A stretch of DNA of 64,000 bases from an uncultured Eubacteriales bacterium. Lineage in GTDB: Bacteria; Bacillota; Clostridia; Christensenellales; Aristaeellaceae. The position numbers and the translations under genes were made by a program. The stretch is taken from the NCBI GenBank assembly GCA_902767565.1, contig CACXHY010000002.1, forward strand, positions 218,331-282,330, read 5' to 3'. The notes beneath the pieces were generated by a model, which was given only the letters and a program-made list of their open reading frames with translations, did no database searches and had not been told where the DNA came from. Shown piece by piece: positions 1 to 8,822 of the stretch; positions within the stretch are counted from its first letter, which is position 1, and every line of letters begins with the position of its first letter.

Positions 1-2462
1 GCCTCCAGCAGGTCCCGGCTGATGAGCAGGGCCTTGTGGTTCGGCTGGTCCACATCCAGGACCTTCCACACGATGGGCTGCGCGCGGCCGTAGGCATCGT
101 TTTCCTGGCGGTATTGGCCGAGCCGCACACAGGAACTGATCGCGGGGATCTGGTTTTTCGGCACCTTGCCGACGGCGCGGTACCGGAAGACCACGGAGGA
201 CGCACTGGGCTTTCCGTCGGACGATACGGACACCGTCACGGCCCTGGCGCTTTCGGGCAGGGGCTCGTGATCCGGGATCTGCGGAGGCGCGATGGTGCGC
301 TTTTCACCCGGTCTGAAGACCACGCTCCGCTTCTGGAGCTCCTTGTCATCGGCCTTGCAGATGATCTCAACGGTGACCTGAAAGGGCGGATCCTTCACGG
401 GGCGGTAGAGGAAAGTGACGGAGGAATGGTCCGGCACGCCGTCCTCGCTCACTGTGATCACGATGCTGCGCGGCGCGCCGCGATCGGGCTCGTATCCGCT
501 GAACGAGCCCGCGGTGAAGACTTTTTTCTCCCCGGGCTTGAGCACCACGGTGGCGTCCTGCAGGATGATGCCCTCCAGGGTCTGATGGGTGACGGTGATC
601 CGGGCTTCCTTCGGCTTCACCCTGTACAGGAAGGAGACGGCGGGCGGAACGGGCTTGCCGTCGTGATCCAGCGTGATGGTCACATCCCCCTGGTTCGGCA
701 GAGGATCGTGGCCGTCGATCTCGACAGGCCTGACGGTGACGGTCTGCCCGCTCTGGATGACGATGGTCTGTTTCTTCAGGACCGTGCCGTTCTCCAGCTT
801 GTGCAGGATCTCCACGGAGGTCGTCGTGGGCTTGCGGCGATAGAGGAAGACGACCTGGTCGCGGTTGCATTGCCCATGAGCGTCCACGACGAGGCTCACG
901 CTGCTGGGGGAGCCGGAAGCCGGAACATAACCGTCGAAGCTCGCCGCCCGGACGGTTTTGCGCTCCCCTGCCCGCAGGGTCACCGTGTCATCGCCCAGGA
1001 TCACGCCTTCCTGCGTCTTGTGCAGGATCTTCACGACGGAGGGCTTGTCCGCGGAGCGGAAAAAGAAGGTCACCGAAGGCGGGGTGGGCTTCCCGTTCTC
1101 GTCCACCTTGACCACATAGCTGGTGGGCGCGTGGGGAAGCAGCTCGTGGTCCTCGAAGGACGGAGCGCGGACGGTCCTGCTCTGCCCCGGCTCGAGGGTC
1201 TCGGTCCACTGCTTCAGCACAAAGCCGTCCATCGTTCTGCAGAAGACGTCGACGTCGGCTTCCTTCACCTTCGGCTTGTAGACGAAGGTCACGCCGTGCA
1301 TGCTGGGGTTGCCGTTCTTGTCCACCGTCACGACGGTGTTGTCGGATTTCTTGTTGACCAGCACATAGTCGTCATACACGGCGGCTGTGATGGTCTTTGT
1401 CTGTCCGGCGGGGATCTCGACGGTCGTCCGGGCCAGATCCACGCCGTCCACGGTGATGTGCACGACTTCGATCTCGGCTTTGTCGCGCCTGTGTTTTTCG
1501 CCGCGCAGCGCCAGACTGAACTCGTTGCCCGTGGCGAAGCGGTCTTCCGGCTTGAACGCGCAGGCCTTCAGGACCGCGTCCATCAGGCCGTCCTCCACGC
1601 CCTCGATGCGCGGGAGCGGCTCGCCGTGATGGCGCAGGCCCACCGCGACCTGATAGTTGGCGCGGTCCAGGAACGGGATCCTCTGCCCGTTCAGCAGCCA
1701 GTACAGCAGCAGGCCCAGACAATAGATGTCCGAGCGCGCGTCGTAGGGCTGGCCGTTGGCCACCTCGGGCGCCATATAGTCATCCGTGCCCGCGGCGCGC
1801 GAGGCGGCGCGCGATTCTTCCGAGAGCTGGCGCGCCAGGCCGAAGTCTCCCAGCTTGGCGTTCCCCAGGGGGTCGACAAAGGCGTTCTCGGGCTTGATGT
1901 CGCGGTGCAGGATCTTGTGCTCCTCGCACTGCTGGAGGAGTTCCGCCAGGGTGGAGCCGTTTTTCCTGACCCATTCCTGGGTCACGTTGTTCTTGCGCGT
2001 CCACTTGTCCAGCGAAGTCAGCAGCTCCATGATCATGCTGATCTCCCAGACGCCCTCGTCCGTGTACTCGACCACCTTGAAGTTTTCGCAGCGGACCATG
2101 CCGGGGCAGTTGCACAGCTCCTGCATCGTCCGGATCTCCTGCACCGCTTCTCCGGCCTGGCGCCTGAGTTCGCTCGAGATCTCGATGTCGGTCAGGCCCC
2201 GGCTCCTCATGGTGTCCCAGTAATTGGAGCGGCGGGGGATGGTGATGACCTTCATCGCCCGGGACATCATGATGCCCATCTGGTTCTTGCGGATCTCATA
2301 GACCGTGCCGGACTCACCGCCGCCGAGCACCCTGACGACTTCCCATCCGTCCATGACGATGGTCCCCGGAGGGAACGGGCGCTCGCCCTTGCGTCTGTCT
2401 TCGGTGTCCCTGGCTTCGTAGTCCCAGGTTTCGCCGCCCCAATCCAAATCGAATTCGCTCAT
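1..2462 (-). CDS. Ser/Thr protein kinase with six MucBP-like repeats and a DUF6273-like tail (C-terminus cut by window edge)
   Basis: Eukaryotic-type kinase, partial because it reads off position 1. The visible 820 residues start at ATG 2462 behind GGAGGGA. The kinase domain spans about residues 36-310: glycine loop GGGESG (47-52), ATP lysine K71 in AMKVI, catalytic HRD 186-188, DFG 206-208 and APE 231-233, so it looks active. From about residue 325 follow six repeats of about 70 residues, each with a core like PGEKKTV and ending in VTFLYR. These resemble MucBP-type beta domains. After them comes the start of a DUF6273-like domain (GQYRQEND, then IVWKVLDVD), as in the kinase at 14676. No membrane helix separates kinase and repeats, which is odd because MucBP-type repeats are usually extracellular. 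The N-terminal block matches the three kinases of the divergent train, so all four are paralogues. Substrates are unknown. Confidence 0.9.
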   Translation of the reverse strand, partial: MSEFDLDWGGETWDYEARDTEDRRKGERPFPPGTIVMDGWEVVRVLGGGESGTVYEIRKNQMGIMMSRAMKVITIPRRSNYWDTMRSRGLTDIEISSELRRQAGEAVQEIRTMQELCNCPGMVRCENFKVVEYTDEGVWEISMIMELLTSLDKWTRKNNVTQEWVRKNGSTLAELLQQCEEHKILHRDIKPENAFVDPLGNAKLGDFGLARQLSEESRAASRAAGTDDYMAPEVANGQPYDARSDIYCLGLLLYWLLNGQRIPFLDRANYQVAVGLRHHGEPLPRIEGVEDGLMDAVLKACAFKPEDRFATGNEFSLALRGEKHRRDKAEIEVVHITVDGVDLARTTVEIPAGQTKTITAAVYDDYVLVNKKSDNTVVTVDKNGNPSMHGVTFVYKPKVKEADVDVFCRTMDGFVLKQWTETLEPGQSRTVRAPSFEDHELLPHAPTSYVVKVDENGKPTPPSVTFFFRSADKPSVVKILHKTQEGVILGDDTVTLRAGERKTVRAASFDGYVPASGSPSSVSLVVDAHGQCNRDQVVFLYRRKPTTTSVEILHKLENGTVLKKQTIVIQSGQTVTVRPVEIDGHDPLPNQGDVTITLDHDGKPVPPAVSFLYRVKPKEARITVTHQTLEGIILQDATVVLKPGEKKVFTAGSFSGYEPDRGAPRSIVITVSEDGVPDHSSVTFLYRPVKDPPFQVTVEIICKADDKELQKRSVVFRPGEKRTIAPPQIPDHEPLPESARAVTVSVSSDGKPSASSVVFRYRAVGKVPKNQIPAISSCVRLGQYRQENDAYGRAQPIVWKVLDVDQPNHKALLISRDLLE

Positions 2463-2593
2463 GACTGATTCCCTCCGCAGGCTCTGATCGTTCAAACACA
2501 CCGGGAAACACGGGGGAGATCCCCGTCCGGTCCTTTCCATTTTGCGCGGCACCGGGAAAAGGCGCCGCCTTTGCTCCGATGGTCATCACGTGA

Positions 2594-2622
2594 AGGATAC
2601 CACAAAAAACCACGTCCTGCAA
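2594..2622 (-). promoter_or_regulatory. Possible promoter for the left-edge kinase
   Basis: On the minus strand TTGCAG (2622-2617) and TATCCT (2599-2594) are separated by 17 bases, upstream of the kinase start at 2462. The -10 box is imperfect. The whole 2463-2804 gap appears to be a divergent control region with no gene. Confidence 0.4.
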
Positions 2623-2700
2623 CAAATCCGCCCAAAAATTGTGGAGGACGCGGAAGCGGCTCCCGATCCGGCATTGAATCGCGAGTTCAATAAAAAGCAG

Positions 2701-2729
2701 TTGAAATTGTCGCGGTTTTCAACTATAAT
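2701..2729 (+). promoter_or_regulatory. Sigma-A-type promoter of the TIR/ESCRT-like/kinase gene train
   Basis: TTGAAA at 2701-2706 and a perfect TATAAT at 2724-2729 with 17-base spacing. Transcription would begin near 2736, about 70 bases before the ATG at 2805. No other equally good promoter was seen before 19226, which supports one long transcription unit. Confidence 0.8.
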
Positions 2730-2804
2730 GGCGGGGAGATTTTCAGATGATTTCGTTTCCGGTCCGCATTTGACGGACCTATCGCGTTCACGGGGGAATT
2801 CTGA

Positions 2805-4748
2805 ATGTGTGATACGAACAAGGTCGCCTGCAGGGGCTGCGGCGTCACGCTGACCATACCGGAGGGCAGGAATGAGGTACGCTGCGATTACTGCTACAAC
2901 ATCAACCGGCGGATCGTCCCGGCCGCGGCCCAGGAGGACCAGTCCGTGGACGAGTGGCGCTGGCGCGCGGACCTGGCCTGCAACCGCCTGGAGTTCGACG
3001 AGGCGGAGTTCTATTACCGCCTGATCCTGCGCAAGGAGCCGGCGAACGTGGAGGCCCTGTGGGGCATGATCCGCTGCAGGTACGGCGTCCAGTATGTGGC
3101 GGACGACAGCGAGCGCGAGTCGGACAAAAAGGACAACGACCCCGACAAGCGGGTGCACATCATGTGCGCCAGGCGGCTGGACAGGCCGGTGCACGAACTG
3201 AGCGAATACCTGAAACTGAGCGAATTCATCAATGAGGTCAGGGCGAAGGAGATCGAGAAAAAGGCCGACCGGGCGGAGAGCGACAGAGCGAAGCGCCTGG
3301 AGAGGGACCTGGAGCGCCTGACCAGCCAGCAGTCCGCCCTTCAGCATCTCCGGATCGACGGCGCCGCCGAGGATTACGACGTCTTCATCTGCAGCCAGGA
3401 TCAGATCGCCGTGACGGACGAGAACGGAGAGACGATCTATCGCGACTCGCCGGACAAGGAATGGGTCGGACGCTTTTACGAGGAGCTGGACCGGCAGATC
3501 CGGGAAAGAAGACAGGGCCAGAGCCGGACCCAGATCCTGCCCGAGATCCGGGTGTTCTATGCGCCGAAGTCGACCCTGGACCATGTGGGCACGCATTTTG
3601 CGAGCCTGTATGCCCATGCCCTGTTCAGCGCGCGCATCATGCTGGTCATGGGGACCGGCCGATCCATGTTCGACTCGGCCTGGGTCAGCGCGGTGATGGA
3701 TGATTATATCTGGCTGAAGCGGACATACCAGATGGAACGGAAGATCATCGGACTCCACAACCGGTCCGAGGCCCAGCCGGGCGACAGGGATTACAAGCTG
3801 TTCCTGCCGCCGGACATCCAGCCCGCCGTCACCCGGAGTTTCTCGGCGGACCAGATCCAGGAGACCATCCGGAACCTGGTCGATGAGATCTATAAAACGA
3901 TCCTCCGGGACGATCCCAACGATCCCTTCCGCAGCAAGATGAGCGAGCGCCTGTACGGCGACATGCGGAAAAGCTACGCGGAGATGGAGAGCAAGTTCAA
4001 CGGCCTGGTGCAGCAGAACGCGAAGCTGCAGGCGACGGTCGACGGCGAAGAGAACCGCAGACAGACGGCCGTGAACGAGGCGCTGAAGAACGCGTCGACC
4101 ATGTACTCGACCCAGATCGACGGGATCCGGGAAACCAACAGCCTTGCGCGGCGGGCCATCGAAGCGGAAAAGGACGAGGCCCTGCGGGAATGCGCGGCGC
4201 TCAGGGATCAGATCGGCAGGAAGGACAACGACCTGATCGCACGGGATGTCGAGCTGCGGATCACGAAGGAAAACCTTCAGGCCGCAGAAACGAACCTGCA
4301 GACCGCACAAGAAGAGATCAAAAGCCTGAAAGACGAGATCGAAGAACTGCGGAAAGACCGTAGACTCCCTCCTCCTTTGCCGCCACTGAAGATCCTGAAC
4401 TACGGTTTCGTGCAGGCATCCGAAGGTCCCGGGACTCCGATGAATCCCCTGGGACCGGACCTGTCCCTCGTCAGGAACCTGAAGCACCCGGAGAGGATCC
4501 GGTTCATTGCGGTGGCGCTCAGATCGGACACGCAGATGCGGGTCCACGTCCGTCTGCAGCATAAGCCGAGCGAAATGGACGACATGAAGGACGCCGTGCT
4601 CAGGCCCAAAATGGCCGGGAGCGTCGGCTTCCCGATCGATCCCTCCAAACTGTCCCTGTATGACGGAGATTTCCAGCTGACCGTGACCGATGACAAAGGC
4701 ACGCAGCTCATTCGGGAGAACCTGCGTCTCAAATCGGCACATCTCTGA
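2805..4748 (+). CDS. Zinc ribbon-TIR domain-coiled coil protein
   Basis: 647 residues. An N-terminal zinc ribbon (C9, C12, C27, C30) is followed by a helical TPR-like segment (about 50-98). A TIR domain lies at about 188-345: it opens with YDVFICSQD and contains ARIMLVMGTGRSMFDSAWV, the usual strand-loop-WV pattern. A long coiled coil (about 375-520), a proline stretch (521-527) and a C-terminal beta-rich domain follow. Zinc ribbon plus helical linker plus TIR is a recurring layout in gut Clostridia. TIR domains cleave NAD or act as scaffolds. In NADase TIRs a glutamate follows the conserved WV by two residues (WVxxE); here W293-V294 is followed by S-A-V297, so the catalytic glutamate seems to be missing. 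The gene is first in the train, behind the promoter at 2701. A signalling or scaffold role is inferred. Confidence 0.82.
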   Translation: MCDTNKVACRGCGVTLTIPEGRNEVRCDYCYNINRRIVPAAAQEDQSVDEWRWRADLACNRLEFDEAEFYYRLILRKEPANVEALWGMIRCRYGVQYVADDSERESDKKDNDPDKRVHIMCARRLDRPVHELSEYLKLSEFINEVRAKEIEKKADRAESDRAKRLERDLERLTSQQSALQHLRIDGAAEDYDVFICSQDQIAVTDENGETIYRDSPDKEWVGRFYEELDRQIRERRQGQSRTQILPEIRVFYAPKSTLDHVGTHFASLYAHALFSARIMLVMGTGRSMFDSAWVSAVMDDYIWLKRTYQMERKIIGLHNRSEAQPGDRDYKLFLPPDIQPAVTRSFSADQIQETIRNLVDEIYKTILRDDPNDPFRSKMSERLYGDMRKSYAEMESKFNGLVQQNAKLQATVDGEENRRQTAVNEALKNASTMYSTQIDGIRETNSLARRAIEAEKDEALRECAALRDQIGRKDNDLIARDVELRITKENLQAAETNLQTAQEEIKSLKDEIEELRKDRRLPPPLPPLKILNYGFVQASEGPGTPMNPLGPDLSLVRNLKHPERIRFIAVALRSDTQMRVHVRLQHKPSEMDDMKDAVLRPKMAGSVGFPIDPSKLSLYDGDFQLTVTDDKGTQLIRENLRLKSAHL

Positions 4749-4776
4749 TCCGGACGCTGCGCGGGGAGGATACAAG

Positions 4777-5760
4777 ATGGCATATGTGTGCCCGAACTGC
4801 GGCAACACGGACTTCGCCGGCATTCCGGAGGGAGACGCGGTCCGCTGCCCGGTCCCCGGATGCGGATGCACCTTCACGCCCGGGAAGACCCTGTCCCGGG
4901 AGCCTTCGGACGACAGCGAGGTGATGTGGGTCCACCCCCGGGGCGGGGAGATCCGCGTGGGGGATACCCTCGTGGTGCGGGAAGGACAGGCTGCCCGCTT
5001 TGTCAGCGGCGGCACGGCGTCGTGGCTGACGGGCCCCCTGACGCGGACCGTGGGCTACGAATGGCGCAGCGAGGAAGAGATCCTTCGGGCCCGCCAAACG
5101 GGAGAGGAGATCCCGCGGCTGAGCGATACGTCCCTGGCATTCGTTGATCTGCGGGTCCACAGGGACCTCCTGCTGCGCTTCGGCGGCCTGCGTCCTTTCT
5201 GGAAGAAGATCGCGATCCGGCCCGTATTCCGGGCGGACCTGTCGGTCTCCGATCCCCGGCTTCTCTGGGACCATGTTCCGGCGGGCGCCGTGCTGACCCT
5301 GCAGGATGTGTGCCGCTGGACGGCGGAACGCCTGCAGAACGCGCTGGAGGAGCAGATCCGTGCCCTGATCCCCGCGGATGCGGACGACGACGAGATCCGC
5401 TTCCTGCTGGAACGCACGATCCATTCCCCGTCCCTTGCCGTCGCCGGCGCCGCCGATCTGGCGGCCGATCTCGGCATCCGGCTGGACAGGGTGGTGATCT
5501 CTTCCTGCGAACTGCACCGCAACTGGTGCAGCGAATGCGGGCTGGCGGTCGATTACCCGGCCGAAGCCTGCCCCTCCGGGCATCCCATCCGCTGGTGTCC
5601 CCTCTGCCGGACGGTGATCCATCGCGGCACCGGGCGCTGCGCGGGCGGACATCAGTTCGTCTGGTGCCCCTACTGCCGGATGAACGTACATGAGCGCTGC
5701 CTGGTGCATCACGGCGGCGTCGGGCCCTTCCAGCCGGACATGAAAGTCAAAGGAGAATGA
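4777..5760 (+). CDS. Zinc-ribbon SPFH-like (virion core/Band 7-type) protein
   Basis: 327 residues starting at ATG 4777 behind GGGGAGGA; an upstream in-frame start would overlap the TIR gene and lacks a site. The N-terminus is a zinc ribbon (CPNCG, then CPVPGCGC). The segment LVVREGQAARFVSGG at about residues 68-82 matches the first strand of bacterial SPFH proteins of the YdjP/virion-core type, and the rest fits that fold with a strand after the helical region (about 240-250). The C-terminus carries several CxxC/CxxH pairs (WCSECG, WCPLC, WCPYC), suggesting tandem zinc ribbons. SPFH proteins oligomerise on membranes and mark microdomains. It lies 28 bases after the TIR gene and overlaps the reading start region of the next gene, so it is tightly coupled. 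The SPFH call rests on short motifs. Confidence 0.65.
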   Translation: MAYVCPNCGNTDFAGIPEGDAVRCPVPGCGCTFTPGKTLSREPSDDSEVMWVHPRGGEIRVGDTLVVREGQAARFVSGGTASWLTGPLTRTVGYEWRSEEEILRARQTGEEIPRLSDTSLAFVDLRVHRDLLLRFGGLRPFWKKIAIRPVFRADLSVSDPRLLWDHVPAGAVLTLQDVCRWTAERLQNALEEQIRALIPADADDDEIRFLLERTIHSPSLAVAGAADLAADLGIRLDRVVISSCELHRNWCSECGLAVDYPAEACPSGHPIRWCPLCRTVIHRGTGRCAGGHQFVWCPYCRMNVHERCLVHHGGVGPFQPDMKVKGE

Positions 5761-5762
5761 GC

Positions 5763-6299
5763 ATGAAACAGAACGGCACCCGGGAAAACAAGATCCTGAA
5801 CCGCGTGTTCACGGGCTTCGGCGGCATCCTGGCCCTGTCCCCGGCGGTGGCCACCGTGACGCTGATCGCCATCGGCATCTTCCTTTTCTTCGCGCTGCTG
5901 GCCGGCATCCTGATCTGGCCCGCGCTGATCCGCTGCTGTTCCTCCACCGACCCCGAAACGCAGAAGGCGCTCTCCCTGTGCATCGCGGCCGCGGCCGGCC
6001 TGCTGGTCTCCTCCGTGATCAACATCATCCTGGCCTACAAGATGGATGAATATCATTTCTCCACGGGGCTCCTTCCCGCGTTCTTCATCAACCTGCTGGC
6101 CTGCGTCATCGGCGTGGCCGTCAGCGGCCTGAAGATCGTGAACCCCGCCATCGACGCCCTGTCCTCCAGCGCGCTGATGAGCCTGTGCGTGCAGGGCCTC
6201 TTCGCGGTGCTGTGCTGCCTGCTTCCGACGGTGACGGCCGCGCTGCTGGGCATCGCCTTCTGCGCCATCGGCAATCTCTATTACGACCTCAGGTCCTGA
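5763..6299 (+). CDS. Polytopic membrane protein of unknown function
   Basis: 178 residues starting at ATG 5763. An ATG at 5757 overlaps the previous stop but sits only one base from AGGAG (5751-5755), whereas 5763 has normal spacing. About four to five hydrophobic segments are visible (roughly residues 20-55, 68-92, 102-127 and 136-170), with short polar loops and a basic N-terminus. It is translationally coupled to the SPFH-like gene. A membrane partner next to an SPFH-like protein resembles the NfeD/SPFH arrangement, but I see no NfeD signature, so it could simply be the membrane anchor of this module. Confidence 0.75.
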   Translation: MKQNGTRENKILNRVFTGFGGILALSPAVATVTLIAIGIFLFFALLAGILIWPALIRCCSSTDPETQKALSLCIAAAAGLLVSSVINIILAYKMDEYHFSTGLLPAFFINLLACVIGVAVSGLKIVNPAIDALSSSALMSLCVQGLFAVLCCLLPTVTAALLGIAFCAIGNLYYDLRS

Positions 6300-6322
6300 G
6301 AACTGACTGGGGAGGTAACCAC

Positions 6323-6916
6323 ATGGAGGACGGTTGGAACGGGCAGGACGCGTCCTGGCTGGCGGCGATCCCCCTGGAGCGCGCGAAGGGCACCGCGATC
6401 CCGCCCGACTGCATCGGCGCGGAGGTCACGGCGGGCGCCCTGACCTATCTGTACGCCGTCGGGGAGCCGGTCCGGGCGGGAGACGGCGTGCTGCTGCTGG
6501 CGAAAACCGGCCCGATGACCCTGCACTTCGCGGTGGGGAACGCGCTCCCGGGCGTTTATCCGGGCCGCCCCGAGAGCTTTTCCCTGGGCCTGTGCGCCGA
6601 GGTGAAGGTGCGGGCCGGCCCCCTCAGCGGACTGATCCGGCTGCGGCAGCTGGCGGGAGCCCCCGCAAAGCTCTCCCTGCGGCAGGCATACGAGAGCGTG
6701 CTGCAGCCCGAAATGGAGACCCTGTGGCGGGATGCCGCCGCCGGCCTCGCCCCGGGGCCGCAGACAAGGGCCTTCTGGTCGGAGCGGCAGAGGGCGCTGG
6801 CAGAGGCTGCCCAGGGGAGGATGTACCGTCTGCTGCTGCATTACGGGATCCTGGTCGCCGGCGACTGTCACGTCAGCGGGATCGCGCCGGTGAGACTGAG
6901 CATGTATACGGACTGA
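6323..6916 (+). CDS. Uncharacterised protein, possibly a divergent SPFH-type domain
   Basis: 197 residues starting at ATG 6323 behind GGGGAGGT. It is soluble, with no signal peptide or membrane helix. The first half is beta-rich (AVGEPVRAGDGVLLLAKTG) and the second half helical, ending with a strand (GILVAGDCHVSGIAPV). A beta core, a helix and then a final strand is compatible with a reduced SPFH-like fold, as in the gene at 4777, but no diagnostic motif was recognised. The position between the small membrane protein and the coiled-coil genes, all with short gaps, indicates a shared role. Confidence 0.6.
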   Translation: MEDGWNGQDASWLAAIPLERAKGTAIPPDCIGAEVTAGALTYLYAVGEPVRAGDGVLLLAKTGPMTLHFAVGNALPGVYPGRPESFSLGLCAEVKVRAGPLSGLIRLRQLAGAPAKLSLRQAYESVLQPEMETLWRDAAAGLAPGPQTRAFWSERQRALAEAAQGRMYRLLLHYGILVAGDCHVSGIAPVRLSMYTD

Positions 6917-6943
6917 ACCGATTCATTGAAGGAGGAAGACAGT

Positions 6944-7993
6944 ATGGGTGTTTTTGACAAGGTGAAGGGATTGTTTGGCAAGAAGAAAGAGGAAGAGCAG
7001 GCACAGACCGCGGCGCCTCAGCCCGAGCCCCAGCCCGAACCCCCGAAGCCGGAACCGCCGAAGGAAGTGAAGCCGAGCGCCGCCGAGATCAGCAGTCGGA
7101 ACACCCAGAGCGCCAAGAAGCTGGCGGCCGACATCGACCAGATCCGCAGCCTCCTCGGGACGGAATACCTGAAGCAGTGTGACGAAGCCTCTGTCGGCAC
7201 GGTGGAAGGCTGCCTGGCCAGGGTGCAGGACCGGCTGTCCGAGGTGCACGAAGTCGTGCAGGACCAGTCTGAACTGGACGCATCCATCGGGGACATCCTG
7301 ACGGCCGTGAAGAGCGTGATGGAAAAGCTGCAGGGCTCTGTCGAGCAGCTTGAAGGCGTGCTGCAGCAGCTGGAGACCGTTGCGGACTGGCGCTTCCGGG
7401 CGGACAAGGCGGATCAGGTGCCGTACAAGGCGAGGATCGCGCACGCGCAGGCGAGCATCCTGCTGGAACAGCTGTATGAGGCGGATACCCGGGCGCAGCT
7501 GGAAGAAACCACGAAAGAGTTTCAGGAAGCGAATGCGGCAGGAAAAGACTTTTCGGTCACCGGTGCGATATCCGCGCGCGGCCAGCAGCTGCAGGAAAGC
7601 ATCAATGGTTTCAAACAGCGTATCGCGCAGTACCGCAGTACGATCGGTGAAAGCGAGATGCAGCTGACCCGGATCGTGACGGTGCCGGACCCGGCGCGCA
7701 GAAATCAGCTGATCGAAGAATCCCGCGCGAAACACGAAGAGATGATGAGGGCGCTGGCCCGGGAACGGGAAGAGCATCAGAAACGCTATTTCGAGCAGAT
7801 GGCCGAGTGGGAGCGGACCAAAAAGCGCTTTAAGGAGGCGCAGGTGGTCGTTGCTTCCAACGCGGAAAAAGAATTCGCGAACGCGATCAACAACGCGGCG
7901 CAGCAGAATGCCGAGACCGCGGCCGCAACCACGGCCAACGAAGCGCCTGCCGAGGAGGAAGAAAACGAGCCTCTGGCGCAGAACCTGAACTGA
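6944..7993 (+). CDS. Coiled-coil protein with amphipathic N-terminus, PspA/ESCRT-III-like in layout
   Basis: 349 residues starting at ATG 6944 behind GGAGGAAG. The N-terminus MGVFDKVKGLFGKKK is a short amphipathic, basic helix like the membrane-binding start of PspA/Vipp1 proteins. A Pro/Glu-rich linker (about 25-50) follows, then almost continuous helices from about 55 to 310, and an acidic tail. No enzyme motif is present. The next gene begins with a similar MGLFGKG. The position beside a Vps4-like ATPase suggests that these two proteins are the polymer-forming substrates of that ATPase. This is an architectural inference, not a family match. Confidence 0.6.
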   Translation: MGVFDKVKGLFGKKKEEEQAQTAAPQPEPQPEPPKPEPPKEVKPSAAEISSRNTQSAKKLAADIDQIRSLLGTEYLKQCDEASVGTVEGCLARVQDRLSEVHEVVQDQSELDASIGDILTAVKSVMEKLQGSVEQLEGVLQQLETVADWRFRADKADQVPYKARIAHAQASILLEQLYEADTRAQLEETTKEFQEANAAGKDFSVTGAISARGQQLQESINGFKQRIAQYRSTIGESEMQLTRIVTVPDPARRNQLIEESRAKHEEMMRALAREREEHQKRYFEQMAEWERTKKRFKEAQVVVASNAEKEFANAINNAAQQNAETAAATTANEAPAEEEENEPLAQNLN

Positions 7994-8065
7994 TCGGCGG
8001 CTTTTCGCCGGAACGACCCGCCACGGCGGAGACGACACGATGTGCACACCAAAGGAGGCAGAAGC

Positions 8066-8788
8066 ATGGGACTTTTCGGTAAAGGAAGCGTCAAGAGCCG
8101 CAAGGAGAATCACGCCGCGGAAGTGGCCGAGCAGAAAAAGCAGCAGAAAGAGATCTCCGAGCGCGAGCTCAAGGAGAAGATGAAGCAGATCGACGGCACG
8201 CTGACGAAGCTGCGGGCGCATGAGCTGATGATGCAGAACCGGGTGGAGCTGCAGCGTCAGGCGGCGCTGGAGGCCCGCGCCAATCCCGCCAACAAGAACC
8301 GCTTCGTGCGTGAGCTGCGCAAGCTGGAGTACTACTACGTCTGCCTCTGGCACACCCAGGATCTCCAGGACGCCCTGGAGAGCAAGGAAATGGAAGTGCA
8401 GATGGCCCTGGATACCAAGGAAGGGCAGGAAGCCTTCACCCTGGCCGGCAAGCTGGTGGACGAGACCCTGGTGGATCTGGACAAGATGCTGGGCAAGCGC
8501 GGCGAGCGCATCGGCATGAACCAGAGCGCCTCCGCCATCGACAGGCTGTTCGATTCCTATGTGCAGAAGCGGGGCAGCGAAAACCCCTTCTCCGAGGATT
8601 ACATCGAGATGCTCCTGTCCGGCAACGCCACCGCCGAGGATATGCGCAATCCCGTGGCCCGGCCCGTGGTGGTCAGCGAATCCGAATCCATGGATCTGGA
8701 GAAAGCCGCGCAGGCTGACCCCGCCGGGCAGGACGCGGAGGACCGCTTCAGCTTCATGACGAACATGCTGGGCGATCCCTTCCAGTGA
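8066..8788 (+). CDS. Small helical protein resembling ESCRT-III/Snf7-type subunits
   Basis: 240 residues starting at ATG 8066 behind AAAGGAGG. It opens with a short glycine/basic head (MGLFGKGSVKSRKE), followed by charged helices (about 15-150) containing a long helical hairpin (ELKEKMKQIDGTLTKLRAHE), then an acidic C-terminal tail ending in a small hydrophobic motif (RFSFMTNMLGDPF). A basic head, helical hairpin, acidic tail and terminal short motif is the ESCRT-III arrangement, where the tail motif binds the MIT domain of Vps4. The gene ends 34 bases before a Vps4-like ATPase that has an MIT-like domain. No catalytic residues are visible. Homology is not proven by eye; a PspA-like or unrelated coiled-coil protein remains possible. 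Confidence 0.55.
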   Translation: MGLFGKGSVKSRKENHAAEVAEQKKQQKEISERELKEKMKQIDGTLTKLRAHELMMQNRVELQRQAALEARANPANKNRFVRELRKLEYYYVCLWHTQDLQDALESKEMEVQMALDTKEGQEAFTLAGKLVDETLVDLDKMLGKRGERIGMNQSASAIDRLFDSYVQKRGSENPFSEDYIEMLLSGNATAEDMRNPVARPVVVSESESMDLEKAAQADPAGQDAEDRFSFMTNMLGDPFQ

Positions 8789-8822
8789 TCGCTGAACAGG
8801 ACCGAGCAGGAGGAATCCATCC

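Noticed and set aside
36..2468. Long plus-strand frame of 810 residues
   Set aside because: It lies opposite the kinase gene, whose motifs are unmistakable; such long antisense frames are common in GC-rich DNA.
2586..5015. Minus-strand frame of 809 residues
   Set aside because: Antisense to the TIR gene; no domain or ribosome site.
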